NCBI RefSeq assembly: GCF_014643915.1
Contig: NZ_BMKE01000011.1
Coordinates: 46,179-110,178, forward strand
Direction: 5' to 3'
From: Oceanisphaera marina
GTDB lineage: Bacteria; Pseudomonadota; Gammaproteobacteria; Enterobacterales; Aeromonadaceae
DNA: 64,000 nt
How positions within the stretch are numbered: the stretch's first letter is position 1; each line of letters opens with the position of its first letter. The position numbers were made by a program, and so were the translations under genes. Below, piece by piece: positions 1-9,134 of this stretch. Under the pieces are notes generated by a model, which was not told the origin of the DNA, did not search any database, and saw only the letters and a list, made by a program, of their open reading frames with translations.

Positions 1-2235
1 GGAGACAGGATCGGCTGGTGCCTGTCTGTGCTGCCTGCGGCATTGTTCGTTTATTTTGCAAGCTTCTGGCCAGCCATTACTGCCGGCGAAACCCTGTTGT
101 ACAGTTATCGCTGGATCCCGAGCCTGAATATCAATCTCAGCTTCATGGTCGACGGCCTTAGTCTGATGTTTGCTCTGCTGATCACCGGTATTGGCACTTT
201 TATTTTTATTTATGCCGGCCGCTATCTGCAGGGCCATAAAGATATCCACAAACTGCTGATGTATCTGCTGGCGTTTATGGCGGCCATGCTGGGGTTGGTA
301 TTATCGAGCAACCTGATTGCCTTGTTTGTGTTCTGGGAATTGACCAGTTTCACCTCTTATCTGCTGATCGGCTTTAACCACGAGCATGAAAAAGCCCGCA
401 AGGCGGCCTTGCAGGGCTTTTTTATTACGGCTGGCGGTGGACTGGCCCTGATGACCGGCCTGATTATGCTGGGCTACATAGGGGGCAGCTTCGAGCTGAG
501 CGAGCTACTTTCCTCTAAGCCCGATATACAAGCGCATCCGCTGTTTCTGGCGATGATGGTGTTAATCCTGCTGGGCGCCTTTACCAAGTCGGCACAAACG
601 CCGTTTCACTTCTGGTTGCCCAACGCCATGGCGGCACCGACCCCGGTTAGTGCCTACCTGCACTCGGCCACCATGGTGAAAGCCGGTATCTACCTGATGG
701 CGCGGCTGCAGCCCATGATGGCGGGCAGTGAAGCCTGGATGCTCACGCTGACCTTGTTTGGTGGCGTCACCATGACCCTGGGTGCCCTGATGGCGGTGTG
801 CAGCACGGATCTCAAACGTATTCTGGCCTTTTCTACCGTGATGGCGCTGGGCACTCTGACCATGCTGATTGGCATTGGTACCCCCCAGGCGCTGGAAGCA
901 GCCATGGTGTTTTTGCTGGCCCATGCACTTTATAAAGGCGCGCTCTTTATGGCGGCGGGCACCCTGGATTATGCCACCGGCACCAAGGATGTACGTGATC
1001 TGGGTGGGTTGCGCAAACTCATGCCGTACACGGCGCTGTTTATTACCATTGCCGCACTGTCATTGGCGGGCATTCCTCCCCTGTTTGGTTTTATTGCCAA
1101 AGAGCTGATGTTCATTGCCGCGCTGGGTTCGCCCGTGTTGTCCGGTTTGTTGATCGTGCTGTGCGTGATCACCGCTATTGGCATAGTGGCGGCCAGTGCG
1201 CTGGTGGCCATCAAGCCTTTTTATGGCGCCCTGACGTCAACTCCCAAGACACCGGAAGAAGCACACTGGGCAATGCGACTCGGCTTCTCGGTGCTGGCGG
1301 TGGTGAGCCTGGTGTTCGGCCTGATGCCGGGTTTGATTACCCCTTTATTGCAGGTAGCGGTCACCGCCGTACATGGTGGTACGGGTGACGAGCTGCAGCT
1401 CGCCCTGTGGCATGGCATCAATCTGCCCCTGCTGCTGAGCGGGGTGGCTCTGGTGTGTGGTGGGCTCTTGTATCGCTACTGGCAACATATTCTCGAGCCG
1501 CTTTCGAACGCCATGCATCCGTTTGCCTATGGTCCAGAGCGTGGCTATGAACGTATGATGGACGGCCTGGTATGGCTGGCCAAAACCCAGACTCGCGTAC
1601 TGCAAAACGGCTATATGGCCAATTATATCCTCACCATATTGCTGACCACGATTGGGTTGTTAACCTATGTATTCTGGTTTGAAGATGCCTTTGTTTATTC
1701 GCTCTCGTTTGCAGATGTGCGTTTCTACGAGGTGGTAATAGCGCTGCTCATGATAGTGGCGGTGGTTTATGCCTGCGTAACGCCATTGCGTCTGGGGTCG
1801 GTGGCGGCGCTGGGAGCTCTGGGCTTTGCCATGACCATGGTCTATGTGTTTTTCAGTGCACCGGATCTGGCTATTACCCAGGTGCTGGTCGAGACCCTGA
1901 CCGTGATCATGCTGGTGCTGGTGCTGTTCCGACTGCCCGGATTTCAGGAGTTGTCGGGTCCTCTGGTGCGCTGGCGTGATGCCATAGTGGCCGGAGCCTT
2001 CGGGATACTGGTGACCATGATGCTGCTGACCGTCAATCAGTTGTCCCTGCCGGGTGAAGGTATCAGCGAATATCTGGTGGCCAACAGTTACGTCATGGCC
2101 CACGGGCGCAACATAGTGAACGTTATTCTGGTGGACTTTCGGGCGCTGGACACACTAGGTGAAATCTTTGTGCTGGCTCTGGCCGCCATTGGGGTGAACG
2201 CCATGATCCGCTTTCGCGGGGAGGCAGAACAATGA
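1..2235 (+). CDS. mrpA: Na+/H+ antiporter Mrp subunit A (MrpA/MnhA), 5' truncated by window edge
   Basis: Largest, proton-translocating-type subunit of the multisubunit Mrp monovalent cation/proton antiporter of the inner membrane, homologous to complex I subunit NuoL. The frame is open from base 1 with no convincing start; a GTG at 28 sits inside a hydrophobic stretch, so the true start lies left of the window and probably a few dozen residues are missing. The visible part is almost entirely transmembrane helices. It carries the conserved antiporter core ([13 protein letters not shown], then [15 protein letters not shown] near residue 190) and a C-terminal NuoJ-like part ending [10 protein letters not shown]. 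Its length fits the form with separate MrpB rather than an MrpA/B fusion. The stop overlaps mrpB by 4 bases (ATGA), so it is the first visible gene of a seven-gene operon. Confidence 0.95.
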   Translation, partial: GDRIGWCLSVLPAALFVYFASFWPAITAGETLLYSYRWIPSLNINLSFMVDGLSLMFALLITGIGTFIFIYAGRYLQGHKDIHKLLMYLLAFMAAMLGLVLSSNLIALFVFWELTSFTSYLLIGFNHEHEKARKAALQGFFITAGGGLALMTGLIMLGYIGGSFELSELLSSKPDIQAHPLFLAMMVLILLGAFTKSAQTPFHFWLPNAMAAPTPVSAYLHSATMVKAGIYLMARLQPMMAGSEAWMLTLTLFGGVTMTLGALMAVCSTDLKRILAFSTVMALGTLTMLIGIGTPQALEAAMVFLLAHALYKGALFMAAGTLDYATGTKDVRDLGGLRKLMPYTALFITIAALSLAGIPPLFGFIAKELMFIAALGSPVLSGLLIVLCVITAIGIVAASALVAIKPFYGALTSTPKTPEEAHWAMRLGFSVLAVVSLVFGLMPGLITPLLQVAVTAVHGGTGDELQLALWHGINLPLLLSGVALVCGGLLYRYWQHILEPLSNAMHPFAYGPERGYERMMDGLVWLAKTQTRVLQNGYMANYILTILLTTIGLLTYVFWFEDAFVYSLSFADVRFYEVVIALLMIVAVVYACVTPLRLGSVAALGALGFAMTMVYVFFSAPDLAITQVLVETLTVIMLVLVLFRLPGFQELSGPLVRWRDAIVAGAFGILVTMMLLTVNQLSLPGEGISEYLVANSYVMAHGRNIVNVILVDFRALDTLGEIFVLALAAIGVNAMIRFRGEAEQ

Positions 2236-2663
2236 GAACCGATACTTCCCTCATTCTGCAAACTGCCACCCGTATGCTGGTGCCGCTGTTATTGCTGTTT
2301 TCCATTTTTTTGCTGCTGCGCGGGCACAACGAACCCGGCGGGGGCTTTATTGCCGGTCTGGTGGCCTCCAGCGCCTTCGCCCTGCATCTGTTTGCTTTTG
2401 ATGCCCGTAGCACCAAGAAGTTGTTGAAGGTAGAAAGTCAGTTGCTGATGGGCGTAGGACTCATATTGGCATTGCTCAGTGGCATGGTTGGAGTGGTATT
2501 TGGTGGTCAGCCTTTTTTAACCAGCCAGTGGGGTAGCTTTTATGCACCGGGTATTGGCGATTTAGCGATTAGTACGCCATTGGTGTTTGATATTGGCGTC
2601 TATTTGGTGGTGATCGGCGTGGTTTCAACCATATTACTGTCGCTGGACAAGGGAGAGGAATAA
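2232..2663 (+). CDS. mrpB: Na+/H+ antiporter Mrp subunit B
   Basis: Small membrane subunit of the Mrp antiporter, 143 residues, the usual MrpB length. It has four hydrophobic segments and the signature [12 protein letters not shown] near residues 31-42, which is typical of the MrpB/MnhB family. The start ATG overlaps the mrpA stop (ATGA) and its stop overlaps the mrpC start (TAATG), indicating translational coupling. It is required with the other six subunits for a functional antiporter complex; no catalytic residue can be assigned from the sequence alone. Confidence 0.95.
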   Translation: MRTDTSLILQTATRMLVPLLLLFSIFLLLRGHNEPGGGFIAGLVASSAFALHLFAFDARSTKKLLKVESQLLMGVGLILALLSGMVGVVFGGQPFLTSQWGSFYAPGIGDLAISTPLVFDIGVYLVVIGVVSTILLSLDKGEE

Positions 2664-3010
2664 TGGAAAACCTGTTCGCTTTTGTGATTGGCGGTCTTTA
2701 CGCCACCGCCTTGTTCATGATGCTCAGGCGCAGCATTGTTAAATTGGTGATCGGGCTGATGATTCTGTCAAATGCCGCCAACCTGCTGATCCTGACCGGA
2801 GGTGGCCTGGTCCGTGGAGCACCGCCGCTGATCCCCGATGGCATGGAGCTGGCCACGGCCGCCATGGCAGACCCTTTACCGCAGGCATTGATCCTGACCG
2901 CCATCGTTATCAGCTTTGGGGTACTCGCCTTCGCTGTGGTGTTGATTCACCGAGCCTACGAAGTGATAGGTGCCGATGACATGAACGAAATGAAGAGCAC
3001 CGACTTGTGA
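2663..3010 (+). CDS. mrpC: Na+/H+ antiporter Mrp subunit C (NuoK-like)
   Basis: 115-residue hydrophobic protein with three transmembrane segments, homologous to complex I subunit NuoK. The segment around [19 protein letters not shown] and the following [16 protein letters not shown] are hallmark MrpC/MnhC motifs. It overlaps mrpB upstream by one base and mrpD downstream by four bases (GTGA), as expected for a tightly coupled operon. It acts in the inner membrane as part of the Mrp proton channel module. Confidence 0.95.
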   Translation: MENLFAFVIGGLYATALFMMLRRSIVKLVIGLMILSNAANLLILTGGGLVRGAPPLIPDGMELATAAMADPLPQALILTAIVISFGVLAFAVVLIHRAYEVIGADDMNEMKSTDL

Positions 3011-4509
3011 ATATAGCCGTTATTTTACCTATCTTTATCCCCATGCTGGCCGGTGCGCTTACCCTGGCGTGCTGGCGTTCTCGACAAGCCCAGCGCTGGT
3101 TGTCGGTATTGTCCGGCTCGGGCCTGTTGCTGGCGGGTATTTATCTGTTTATGCAGGTACGCGAGCAGGGCATTCTGGTGGCGTACATGGGCAACTGGTC
3201 TGCCCCTTACGGCATTACCCTGGTGGCCGATTTACTGAGCGCCATCATGGTACTGGTGACCGGTATCATTGGCTTGAGTGTGGCCATTTATTCGCTGGCG
3301 ACCATGAGCCGCAGCCATGAAGCCTTTGGCTATTATCCCTTGCTGCATCTGATGCTGGCCGGGGTAGTCGGGGCCTTCCTGACCGGTGATATCTTCAACC
3401 TGTATGTCTGGTTCGAGATCATGCTGGTGGCCTCGTTTGGCCTTATGATACTGGGCGGCGAGCGGGCGCAGATGGAAGGGGCACTCAAATACGTGACCCT
3501 CAACCTGTTATCGTCTGCGCTGTTTTTAACGGCCGTGGGCCTGCTGTATGGCTATGCCGGCACCCTGAATATGGCAGACTTGGCGCTCAAGCTCGGCAAT
3601 AGCGACCAGCCCGGGCTGGTCACCGTGATTGCCATGCTGTTTCTGGTGGCGTTTGGCATCAAGGCGGCGGCGTTTCCCCTGTTCTTCTGGCTTCCGGCTT
3701 CCTATCACACGCCACCGGTGGCGATTTCGGCGGTATTTGCCGGCTTGCTGACCAAGGTAGGGGTTTATGCCCTGTATCGGGTGTTCAGCCTGATTTTTGT
3801 GCAGGACATCAGTCTCACTCACCACCATATTCTGATGGGCATGGGCATTTTCACCATGTTGACCGGGGTATTGGGGGCGGCGGCACAGTTTGAAGTACGG
3901 CGCATTCTGTCTTTTCACATCGTGAGTCAGATTGGCTACATGCTGGTGGGGCTGGCGCTGTTTACGCCTTTGGCTATTGCCGGCGGTGTTTTCTATATTT
4001 TTCACCACATCATAGTGAAAACGAATCTGTTTCTGATCAGCGGCATCATGTATCGCTATCATGGCAGTTACGATCTGGCGCGTCTGGGCGGCCTGTATCG
4101 CTCCGCCCCCTGGCTGGCGTTGCTGTTTCTTGTACCGGCCATGTCGCTGGCGGGACTGCCGCCGTTATCGGGTTTCTTTGCCAAATATACCGTGATCAAG
4201 GCCGGTGTGGAGGCGGGGGCCTGGTGGATGGTGGCCATTGCCCTGATTGTGGGTTTGCTAACGCTGTATTCCATGGTCAAGATATGGGCGGAAGCATTCT
4301 GGAAACCCTTGCCGGAAGAGGCAAAACCGCTGCGTGGTGAGAGTGATCCCAATCGCTATGTGCTGTATTTACCCGTGGCCACACTGGCGCTGATGACACT
4401 GACCATCGGCTTTGGTGCCGAGTGGTTTGTACAGTTGGCTCTGGATACCGCAGAGCAGCTGTTAACGCCAAGTGGTTACATCGAGGCGGTATTAGGAGTG
4501 AGTCCATGA
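3007..4509 (+). CDS. mrpD: Na+/H+ antiporter Mrp subunit D (NuoM/N-like)
   Basis: 500-residue polytopic membrane protein, the second large antiporter-like subunit of Mrp. It contains the conserved [15 protein letters not shown] segment carrying the buried Glu, the [19 protein letters not shown] motif with conserved Lys, and the [14 protein letters not shown] region, all typical of NuoL/M/N-type proton-channel subunits. The start is GTG at 3007 overlapping the mrpC stop; no better start is available without losing the N-terminal helix. Length matches the family (about 490-500 residues). Its stop overlaps mrpE. Confidence 0.95.
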   Translation: MNIAVILPIFIPMLAGALTLACWRSRQAQRWLSVLSGSGLLLAGIYLFMQVREQGILVAYMGNWSAPYGITLVADLLSAIMVLVTGIIGLSVAIYSLATMSRSHEAFGYYPLLHLMLAGVVGAFLTGDIFNLYVWFEIMLVASFGLMILGGERAQMEGALKYVTLNLLSSALFLTAVGLLYGYAGTLNMADLALKLGNSDQPGLVTVIAMLFLVAFGIKAAAFPLFFWLPASYHTPPVAISAVFAGLLTKVGVYALYRVFSLIFVQDISLTHHHILMGMGIFTMLTGVLGAAAQFEVRRILSFHIVSQIGYMLVGLALFTPLAIAGGVFYIFHHIIVKTNLFLISGIMYRYHGSYDLARLGGLYRSAPWLALLFLVPAMSLAGLPPLSGFFAKYTVIKAGVEAGAWWMVAIALIVGLLTLYSMVKIWAEAFWKPLPEEAKPLRGESDPNRYVLYLPVATLALMTLTIGFGAEWFVQLALDTAEQLLTPSGYIEAVLGVSP

Positions 4510-4979
4510 AGGCCTTTGGCTGGAACATGTTACTGGCCCTGTTCTGGGTCATTTTATCGGGTAACTACAACATAGGTAACCTGGCCGCAGGCATGCTGCT
4601 GAGTTATCTGGTGCTGGCCTACGTGGCTCGCGACAAGCCAGCGTTTGCCAACTATTTTGGCAAGCTTCCCAAGATCATCAGTTTCATCCTGTTTTTTCTC
4701 TGGGACTTGACCAAAGCCAATGCGCGGGTGGCCTACGATGTACTCACGCCCACTCACCTGATGCGGCCTGGCGTGATCGCCATTCCGCTGGATATCAAAG
4801 ATGAAGCCGGCATTACCATGTTTGCCAATTTGATTACCGTTACCCCGGGCTCGCTGGCGCTGGATGTGTCCAGTGATCGCAAGGTGTTGTATGTGCATCT
4901 GATGTATCTGGATGATGAAGGTCGCCAGTTGGCAGAGCTCAAGGCCCTGGAGGCCCGCGTACTGAATTTGTTGAGGTAA
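4506..4979 (+). CDS. mrpE: Na+/H+ antiporter Mrp subunit E
   Basis: 157 residues, the normal size of MrpE/MnhE, an accessory membrane subunit needed for assembly of the antiporter. Two N-terminal hydrophobic segments are followed by a soluble part containing the family motif [16 protein letters not shown]. The start chosen is ATG at 4506, preceded 7 bases upstream by AGGAG (4494-4498) and overlapping the mrpD stop by 4 bases. The frame is open further upstream, but that would intrude deep into mrpD and lacks a ribosome binding site. Confidence 0.95.
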   Translation: MKAFGWNMLLALFWVILSGNYNIGNLAAGMLLSYLVLAYVARDKPAFANYFGKLPKIISFILFFLWDLTKANARVAYDVLTPTHLMRPGVIAIPLDIKDEAGITMFANLITVTPGSLALDVSSDRKVLYVHLMYLDDEGRQLAELKALEARVLNLLR

Positions 4980-4982
4980 GCC

Positions 4983-5258
4983 ATGCTTGATATTTCGATT
5001 ACATTGTCTTTTATTTTTCTGAGCATAGGGCTGGTGCTGGCGACAATCAGGTTGTTGCGTGGCCCGACCTTGCCCGATAGGGTGGTGGCGCTGGAAGTGA
5101 TTGCCTCCATGACGGTGGGATTTATTATGCTGTACAGCATCAGCTACGACGTGCCGCAATTGATAGATGTAGCATTGGTGCTGGCACTCACGTCCTTTAT
5201 GACGGCGGTGGGCTTTGCCCGCTATCTGGAACGGGGAGGTCAGCGCCATGATGACTGA
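4983..5258 (+). CDS. mrpF: Na+/H+ antiporter Mrp subunit F
   Basis: 91-residue protein with three predicted transmembrane helices and the MrpF/MnhF signature RGPTLPDRVVALE near residues 25-37. It lies 3 bases after the mrpE stop and overlaps mrpG by 11 bases. MrpF has also been linked to bile-salt or cholate efflux in Bacillus, but in a complete operon like this one its role is as an antiporter subunit. Confidence 0.95.
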   Translation: MLDISITLSFIFLSIGLVLATIRLLRGPTLPDRVVALEVIASMTVGFIMLYSISYDVPQLIDVALVLALTSFMTAVGFARYLERGGQRHDD

Positions 5259-5628
5259 AATCATCACCAGCCTGTTGCTGCTACTCGGTGCTTTTTTGAT
5301 GCTGCTGTCGGGCATCGGCATTATTCGTATGCCCGATTTGCTGACGCGCATGCATGCCACCAGTAAGGCGGGTGCCCTGGGCATTGGCTTGATGGCCTGT
5401 GGTTTTGCGGTGTTTTACAGTGAGAACACCAGCCTGGTGGTGCGAGCCATGGCCATGGTGGTGTTCGTGATAGTCACGGCGCCGGTGGCGGCTCACGTGC
5501 TGGCAAGAGCCGGTTATTTTGTGGGTATCAAGTTGTGGGACGGCACCATCAAAGACGTGATTAAAGAGCGCTATGATTTAAAAACCCATCACCTGGGCAG
5601 TGCGCCCCGCAAACGCGATCAGGACTAA
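5248..5628 (+). CDS. mrpG: Na+/H+ antiporter Mrp subunit G
   Basis: Last gene of the Mrp operon, 126 residues, matching the family length. It has three hydrophobic helices and the conserved GIIRMPDLLTRMHATSKAG segment. The start is ATG at 5248 (or the adjacent ATG at 5251), preceded by GGGGAGGT at 5233-5240 inside mrpF; a frame opening 33 bases upstream lacks a ribosome site. Genes A to G are complete and in canonical order, so the operon should encode a functional Na+/H+ antiporter, used for pH homeostasis and sodium tolerance, which fits a saline habitat. Confidence 0.95.
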   Translation: MMTEIITSLLLLLGAFLMLLSGIGIIRMPDLLTRMHATSKAGALGIGLMACGFAVFYSENTSLVVRAMAMVVFVIVTAPVAAHVLARAGYFVGIKLWDGTIKDVIKERYDLKTHHLGSAPRKRDQD

Positions 5629-5655
5629 CGTTCAGGGTTGAGATAAGCCACAAGC

Positions 5656-5683
5656 GAACGGCTGACACAGGCTGTAGCCGTTC
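5656..5683. terminator. Hairpin between convergent mrpG and response-regulator gene
   Basis: GAACGGCT at 5656-5663 pairs perfectly with AGCCGTTC at 5676-5683. There is no clear T-tract on either side. Its position between two convergent operons suggests a weak bidirectional terminator. Confidence 0.45.
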
Positions 5684-5694
5684 ATTGCGGATCG

Positions 5695-6099
5695 TTAACT
5701 GATAACCTGGCTGTGGCTCGTTTGCCAAATAGCGGTGACTTGCTCGGGCAACAAGATGGGATCAAAGGGTTTGGCAATCACATCCAGCGCGCCCATGGCT
5801 TTATAGGCGGCAATTTCCTGAGGCTGGATTTTTGCCGTCATAAAGGCGACCGGAGTATGGGCCAGTGCGGGTATCTGGCGCAGTGCTACCAGAGTAGAAG
5901 GGCCATCCATGCCCGGCATCATGACATCCAGCAGGATAAGATCGGGAGCAAAAGCAGCCGCCTGCTCCAGCGCCTGCTCGCCGGACGCGCACAACAGCAC
6001 GTTAAAGCCCCCCACCATTTCCAGCGCCAGCTGCGCTATTTCACGAATATCATCATCGTCTTCTACATATAAAATGCGAGAAAGACCTGGCTGATCCAT
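5695..6099 (-). CDS. Single-domain response regulator (CheY-like receiver)
   Basis: 134-residue stand-alone receiver domain. Acidic pocket DDDD at residues 14-17, phosphoacceptor Asp58 in LILLDVMMPG, conserved Thr88 (FMTAK) and Lys110 (AKPFDP) are all present, so it should be phosphorylatable. It has no output domain. It is the last gene of a three-gene minus-strand operon, 2 bases after the REC-HDOD gene, and sits opposite two sensor kinases. Likely a phosphate sink or a relay protein acting by protein-protein contact; the partner kinase is inferred from proximity only. Confidence 0.85.
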   Translation of the reverse strand: MDQPGLSRILYVEDDDDIREIAQLALEMVGGFNVLLCASGEQALEQAAAFAPDLILLDVMMPGMDGPSTLVALRQIPALAHTPVAFMTAKIQPQEIAAYKAMGALDVIAKPFDPILLPEQVTAIWQTSHSQVIS

Positions 6100-6101
6100 G
6101 C

Positions 6102-7316
6102 TTAACTCCTTGTATCATTGTGATTTTCCTCAGCCAGGATCTGTGCCTTGGCTGCAGTGTCCTCTGCTTTTTGTGGCGCCCATTTATCAATATCCAGTCC
6201 GGACTGGCGCAACATGCGCAGTGCCTCGGGCGTATGTAATTGCGATGCCACTCTCAATCCGGCCAGATGCATCACCAGCAAGCTTCGCTGGGTTGCATGG
6301 CTAGGCGCCACATGAACTGCCCCTATGAGTTCTCTTACCGGTATCGGCAGGCCCCATTGCTGCTTGAGCCGATTACCGTAACGGGGAGACCATTCGGCTA
6401 ATTGTGAGGTGATTTGCGACTCGTCCAGGCTTCCCCCCTGGGTGATAAAATCCTGCAGGGTGCGCAATACCGAGAGCTCGCCGGCACGACTGAGCAAGCC
6501 AGCGGTGTAACAGCTGAGTCCATCCAGGCCAATACTGATGGCCATGGCGCGCGCAATGCTGGCAACCTGCTCTGCGGCTGAATGATGATGCAGGGCAAAC
6601 GCCACCAGCCGCTCGTCGCTTAACGAGCCGGTAATATCGAGGGCCAGTGCCATGGCGATACGCAACGCCATCTCGATACCCAGGGTACTGATGGCGTCAT
6701 CCAGCCGACTCAGGGGGGTGCCGCTGCGCTTCAGCGATGCGCTGTTGGCCACGTTGAGCAATCGGGCAGACAAGGTGGTTTCTTTTTGCCACAGACGAGC
6801 CAGCTCAGAACAAGAAAGCTCATCACTCTGGGCCAGTAAAGGCAGAATATTTTCCGGGGACAGTTCGGATGGCATGCGCAGTTTTTCAGCCAGTGCCTGA
6901 GCCAGCCAGGCCTCAAGTTCGGGCTTGGATGGTTCGCCCGTACCGGCATTCGGCAGACTCTGCAGTATGGGGAGCAGCCTTTGTTGCAGCATGATGACGT
7001 CAAAAGGTTTGGCGATAAATTCACTAATCCCGTAATGCAGGGCGCTAACCACGGCTTCTCGGTCAGAGTGAGCGCTGATCATCACTATGGGGGTGGTTTT
7101 GTCTTCGCTGCGTATCAGTTTGACCAAATCCAGGCCGGATCCATCCTGTAGGTGTTGATCGCAGATCACCAGCTGGGCCGGCTGTGCTTTCCAGGCGGCT
7201 TTCGCTTGTGACACCTGAGCCGTGTGGTGTACTTTTGCGCCGGCAATGGTGCCGCTCAATACCAATTCTACCAATTCGGCCATCAAGGGATCGTCTTCCA
7301 GCAGCAATATATCCAT
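6102..7316 (-). CDS. Response regulator with HDOD output domain
   Basis: 404 residues. An N-terminal receiver (residues 1-120) has DD at 8-9, phosphoacceptor Asp53 in LVICDQHLQDGSG, and Lys in FIAKPF. It is followed by an HDOD domain from about residue 145 to 350, recognisable by LARLWQKETTLSARLLNVANSA and the following helical stretches. HDOD domains resemble HD phosphohydrolases without the metal-binding residues and usually act in signalling by protein contact. The gene lies between the Hpt-REC-REC-GGDEF gene (9 bases upstream) and the plain receiver gene (2 bases downstream), so all three are probably co-transcribed. Residue-level function is unknown. Confidence 0.85.
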   Translation of the reverse strand: MDILLLEDDPLMAELVELVLSGTIAGAKVHHTAQVSQAKAAWKAQPAQLVICDQHLQDGSGLDLVKLIRSEDKTTPIVMISAHSDREAVVSALHYGISEFIAKPFDVIMLQQRLLPILQSLPNAGTGEPSKPELEAWLAQALAEKLRMPSELSPENILPLLAQSDELSCSELARLWQKETTLSARLLNVANSASLKRSGTPLSRLDDAISTLGIEMALRIAMALALDITGSLSDERLVAFALHHHSAAEQVASIARAMAISIGLDGLSCYTAGLLSRAGELSVLRTLQDFITQGGSLDESQITSQLAEWSPRYGNRLKQQWGLPIPVRELIGAVHVAPSHATQRSLLVMHLAGLRVASQLHTPEALRMLRQSGLDIDKWAPQKAEDTAAKAQILAEENHNDTRS

Positions 7317-7325
7317 TACCTGCTC

Positions 7326-8978
7326 CTACTCCTTGTGACCGGTGGGTGAATAACAGTTAACGCCATTGCGCCCCTGATGTTTGCGTTGATACAGCGCCTC
7401 GTCGGTTGCATGGAGTGCCTGTTCCGCCAGTACAAATCCATTCAGTTCGGCCAGACCTATGCTCACGGTCACATGAAATTCGCCGTCTTTACCGTTAAAG
7501 GTTAGGGCAGAAAAGTGATGGCAGATAGCATTAAACATCTGAAAAGCCTGCTTTATATCGCAATCAGGCAAAATAGCCACAAACTCCTCTCCACCATAGC
7601 GGCCCAAATGATCGCTATTGCGCAGCCGTTGTTGCAATAAATTCGCCAAGGCCTTGATCACCTGATCGCCGGCAGCATGGCCATGACGGTCGTTAACCTG
7701 TTTAAAGTAGTCCAGATCGAGCATGGCAAGCGTCGTGCTGTGGCCGTAACGCTGTACTCGGACATGTTCATGAAGCAGTGCCTGCTTGATGTTGGAATGA
7801 TTCAGCAAGCCGGTTAATCCGTCGCAAGAGACCAGTTTGGCTACCTGGCGCGCCCGATAGCACAGGGTACGCACGGTACGAACCAGCTGCTGATCCGAAA
7901 TGGGTTTGGTAATGAATTCATCTGCGCCCTGAGCCAATGCGCTTATTTGCTGATCCCGGTCCTGCTCCGACGATAAATAAATAATCGGCAAGCTGAGCCA
8001 TTCGGGTTCCAGGCGGATCATGCGAGCCAGGGTCACGCCGGAATAGGGTGGCATATGTACATCCAGCAGCACTATATCCGGGCGAAACTCCGCCAATGCT
8101 GCTAGCAGTCCCTCTGGGTGGGCCATGACTCTTACTTCTTTGCCCGCCGCGGTCAACACCAGACGATAATGTTCGGCCAGCTCTCGATCGTCATCAAGCA
8201 GCAGCACCTTACTGGTCTGAAGCTCCCGTTGCTCCCGGCTCAACTGTTCTATGCGCTCGGCGAGTCTGGGTATATCAACCGGTTGGGTAAACAAACCATT
8301 GGCCCCTTGAGCCGCCAGTGCATAGCGAGCGGCAAAGCTATCATCCACCCCGATACACAGTATAGGAGCCGATTGTTGCTGGTGTCGTCGTGCCTGTGTG
8401 TCGTTCCAGGCGGCAATGGCGGTTAATTCCCGGGCCTGGCCTATGATAATGTCGGCCTGGTGCCAGCACAGTTCGCACTCTGTGATAGGCTGCGTGCAAT
8501 ATTGAATGTTAAAGCCATAAGGCGCGAGGGCGGCGGCCAGCTCTGACAGTGTGTCGCCAATCACTAACAGTCGAGTTTTGTGTGGCGGTACGGATGTTGG
8601 TGTTTGCGCAATGGCGGCAAGCTGTGGTGTATTGTCCTGTAGCAAGTTTGGCAACTGGTGCAGCCGAGCCAGAAAATCGGCATCAATCACTCTCGCGGCC
8701 AGCGCCATTGTGTGGGCAGAATCACTCAACACCGGCTTGATAGTCAGTTCCAGATGGCGCGCTTGCTGGCCCAGCTGATTAAAACCAAAGGTGCCCGAAG
8801 ACCCGGCCAACCGATGCAGTAGCTGGTAAAGAGACTTGATATCATCATAAACAAAGTCACCCTCTTGCCAGTCTGCAATCTGCTCCAGCATGGCTGCCAA
8901 TTGTGTGGTGGTTCTCTCGATAAACCGCACTTTCAGCAAGGCGAGTCGATTATCCAGGGCGGCTTCTTTAGATGTCAT
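7326..8978 (-). CDS. Hpt / receiver / GGDEF diguanylate cyclase response regulator
   Basis: 550-residue multidomain signalling protein. An N-terminal Hpt domain has the phosphotransfer His55 in LLHRLAGSSGTFGF. A receiver-like domain (about 135-250) lacks the phosphoacceptor Asp (IIIGQARE in its place) and is probably inactive. A second, intact receiver (about 255-375) has DDD and LVLLDVHMPP. A C-terminal GGDEF domain has GGEEF at about 462-466 and an RxxD inhibitory-site motif (RNSD) five residues before it, so it should make c-di-GMP and be feedback-inhibited. It is first in a three-gene operon divergent from two histidine kinases. The His-Asp phosphorelay input with c-di-GMP output is inferred from domain order. 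Confidence 0.9.
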   Translation of the reverse strand: MTSKEAALDNRLALLKVRFIERTTTQLAAMLEQIADWQEGDFVYDDIKSLYQLLHRLAGSSGTFGFNQLGQQARHLELTIKPVLSDSAHTMALAARVIDADFLARLHQLPNLLQDNTPQLAAIAQTPTSVPPHKTRLLVIGDTLSELAAALAPYGFNIQYCTQPITECELCWHQADIIIGQARELTAIAAWNDTQARRHQQQSAPILCIGVDDSFAARYALAAQGANGLFTQPVDIPRLAERIEQLSREQRELQTSKVLLLDDDRELAEHYRLVLTAAGKEVRVMAHPEGLLAALAEFRPDIVLLDVHMPPYSGVTLARMIRLEPEWLSLPIIYLSSEQDRDQQISALAQGADEFITKPISDQQLVRTVRTLCYRARQVAKLVSCDGLTGLLNHSNIKQALLHEHVRVQRYGHSTTLAMLDLDYFKQVNDRHGHAAGDQVIKALANLLQQRLRNSDHLGRYGGEEFVAILPDCDIKQAFQMFNAICHHFSALTFNGKDGEFHVTVSIGLAELNGFVLAEQALHATDEALYQRKHQGRNGVNCYSPTGHKE

Positions 8979-9026
8979 TCGATCCTCCGGGTCAGTTAAT
9001 CTCGAGTCGTTTGGGCAAGCTAACTA

Positions 9027-9038
9027 ACTGACGTCAGT
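9027..9038. promoter_or_regulatory. 12-bp palindrome in the divergent signalling promoter region
   Basis: ACTGACGTCAGT is a perfect palindrome lying midway between the divergent starts at 8978 and 9135. Position and symmetry suggest an operator for a dimeric regulator. The protein that might bind it is not known. Confidence 0.35.
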
Positions 9039-9134
9039 ATAAGCTGATAAGTTTCGTATGACACTTGATTGACGCTTTAGCACTGCCAACAACACAGTAT
9101 CTGTTGCCGAGTGCCATCACAAGGAAGAGACGGA

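Noticed and set aside
3526-4062. 178-residue open frame antisense to mrpD
   Set aside because: Rich in His, Gln and Arg, the usual reverse-strand image of a hydrophobic gene; no ribosome site or family.
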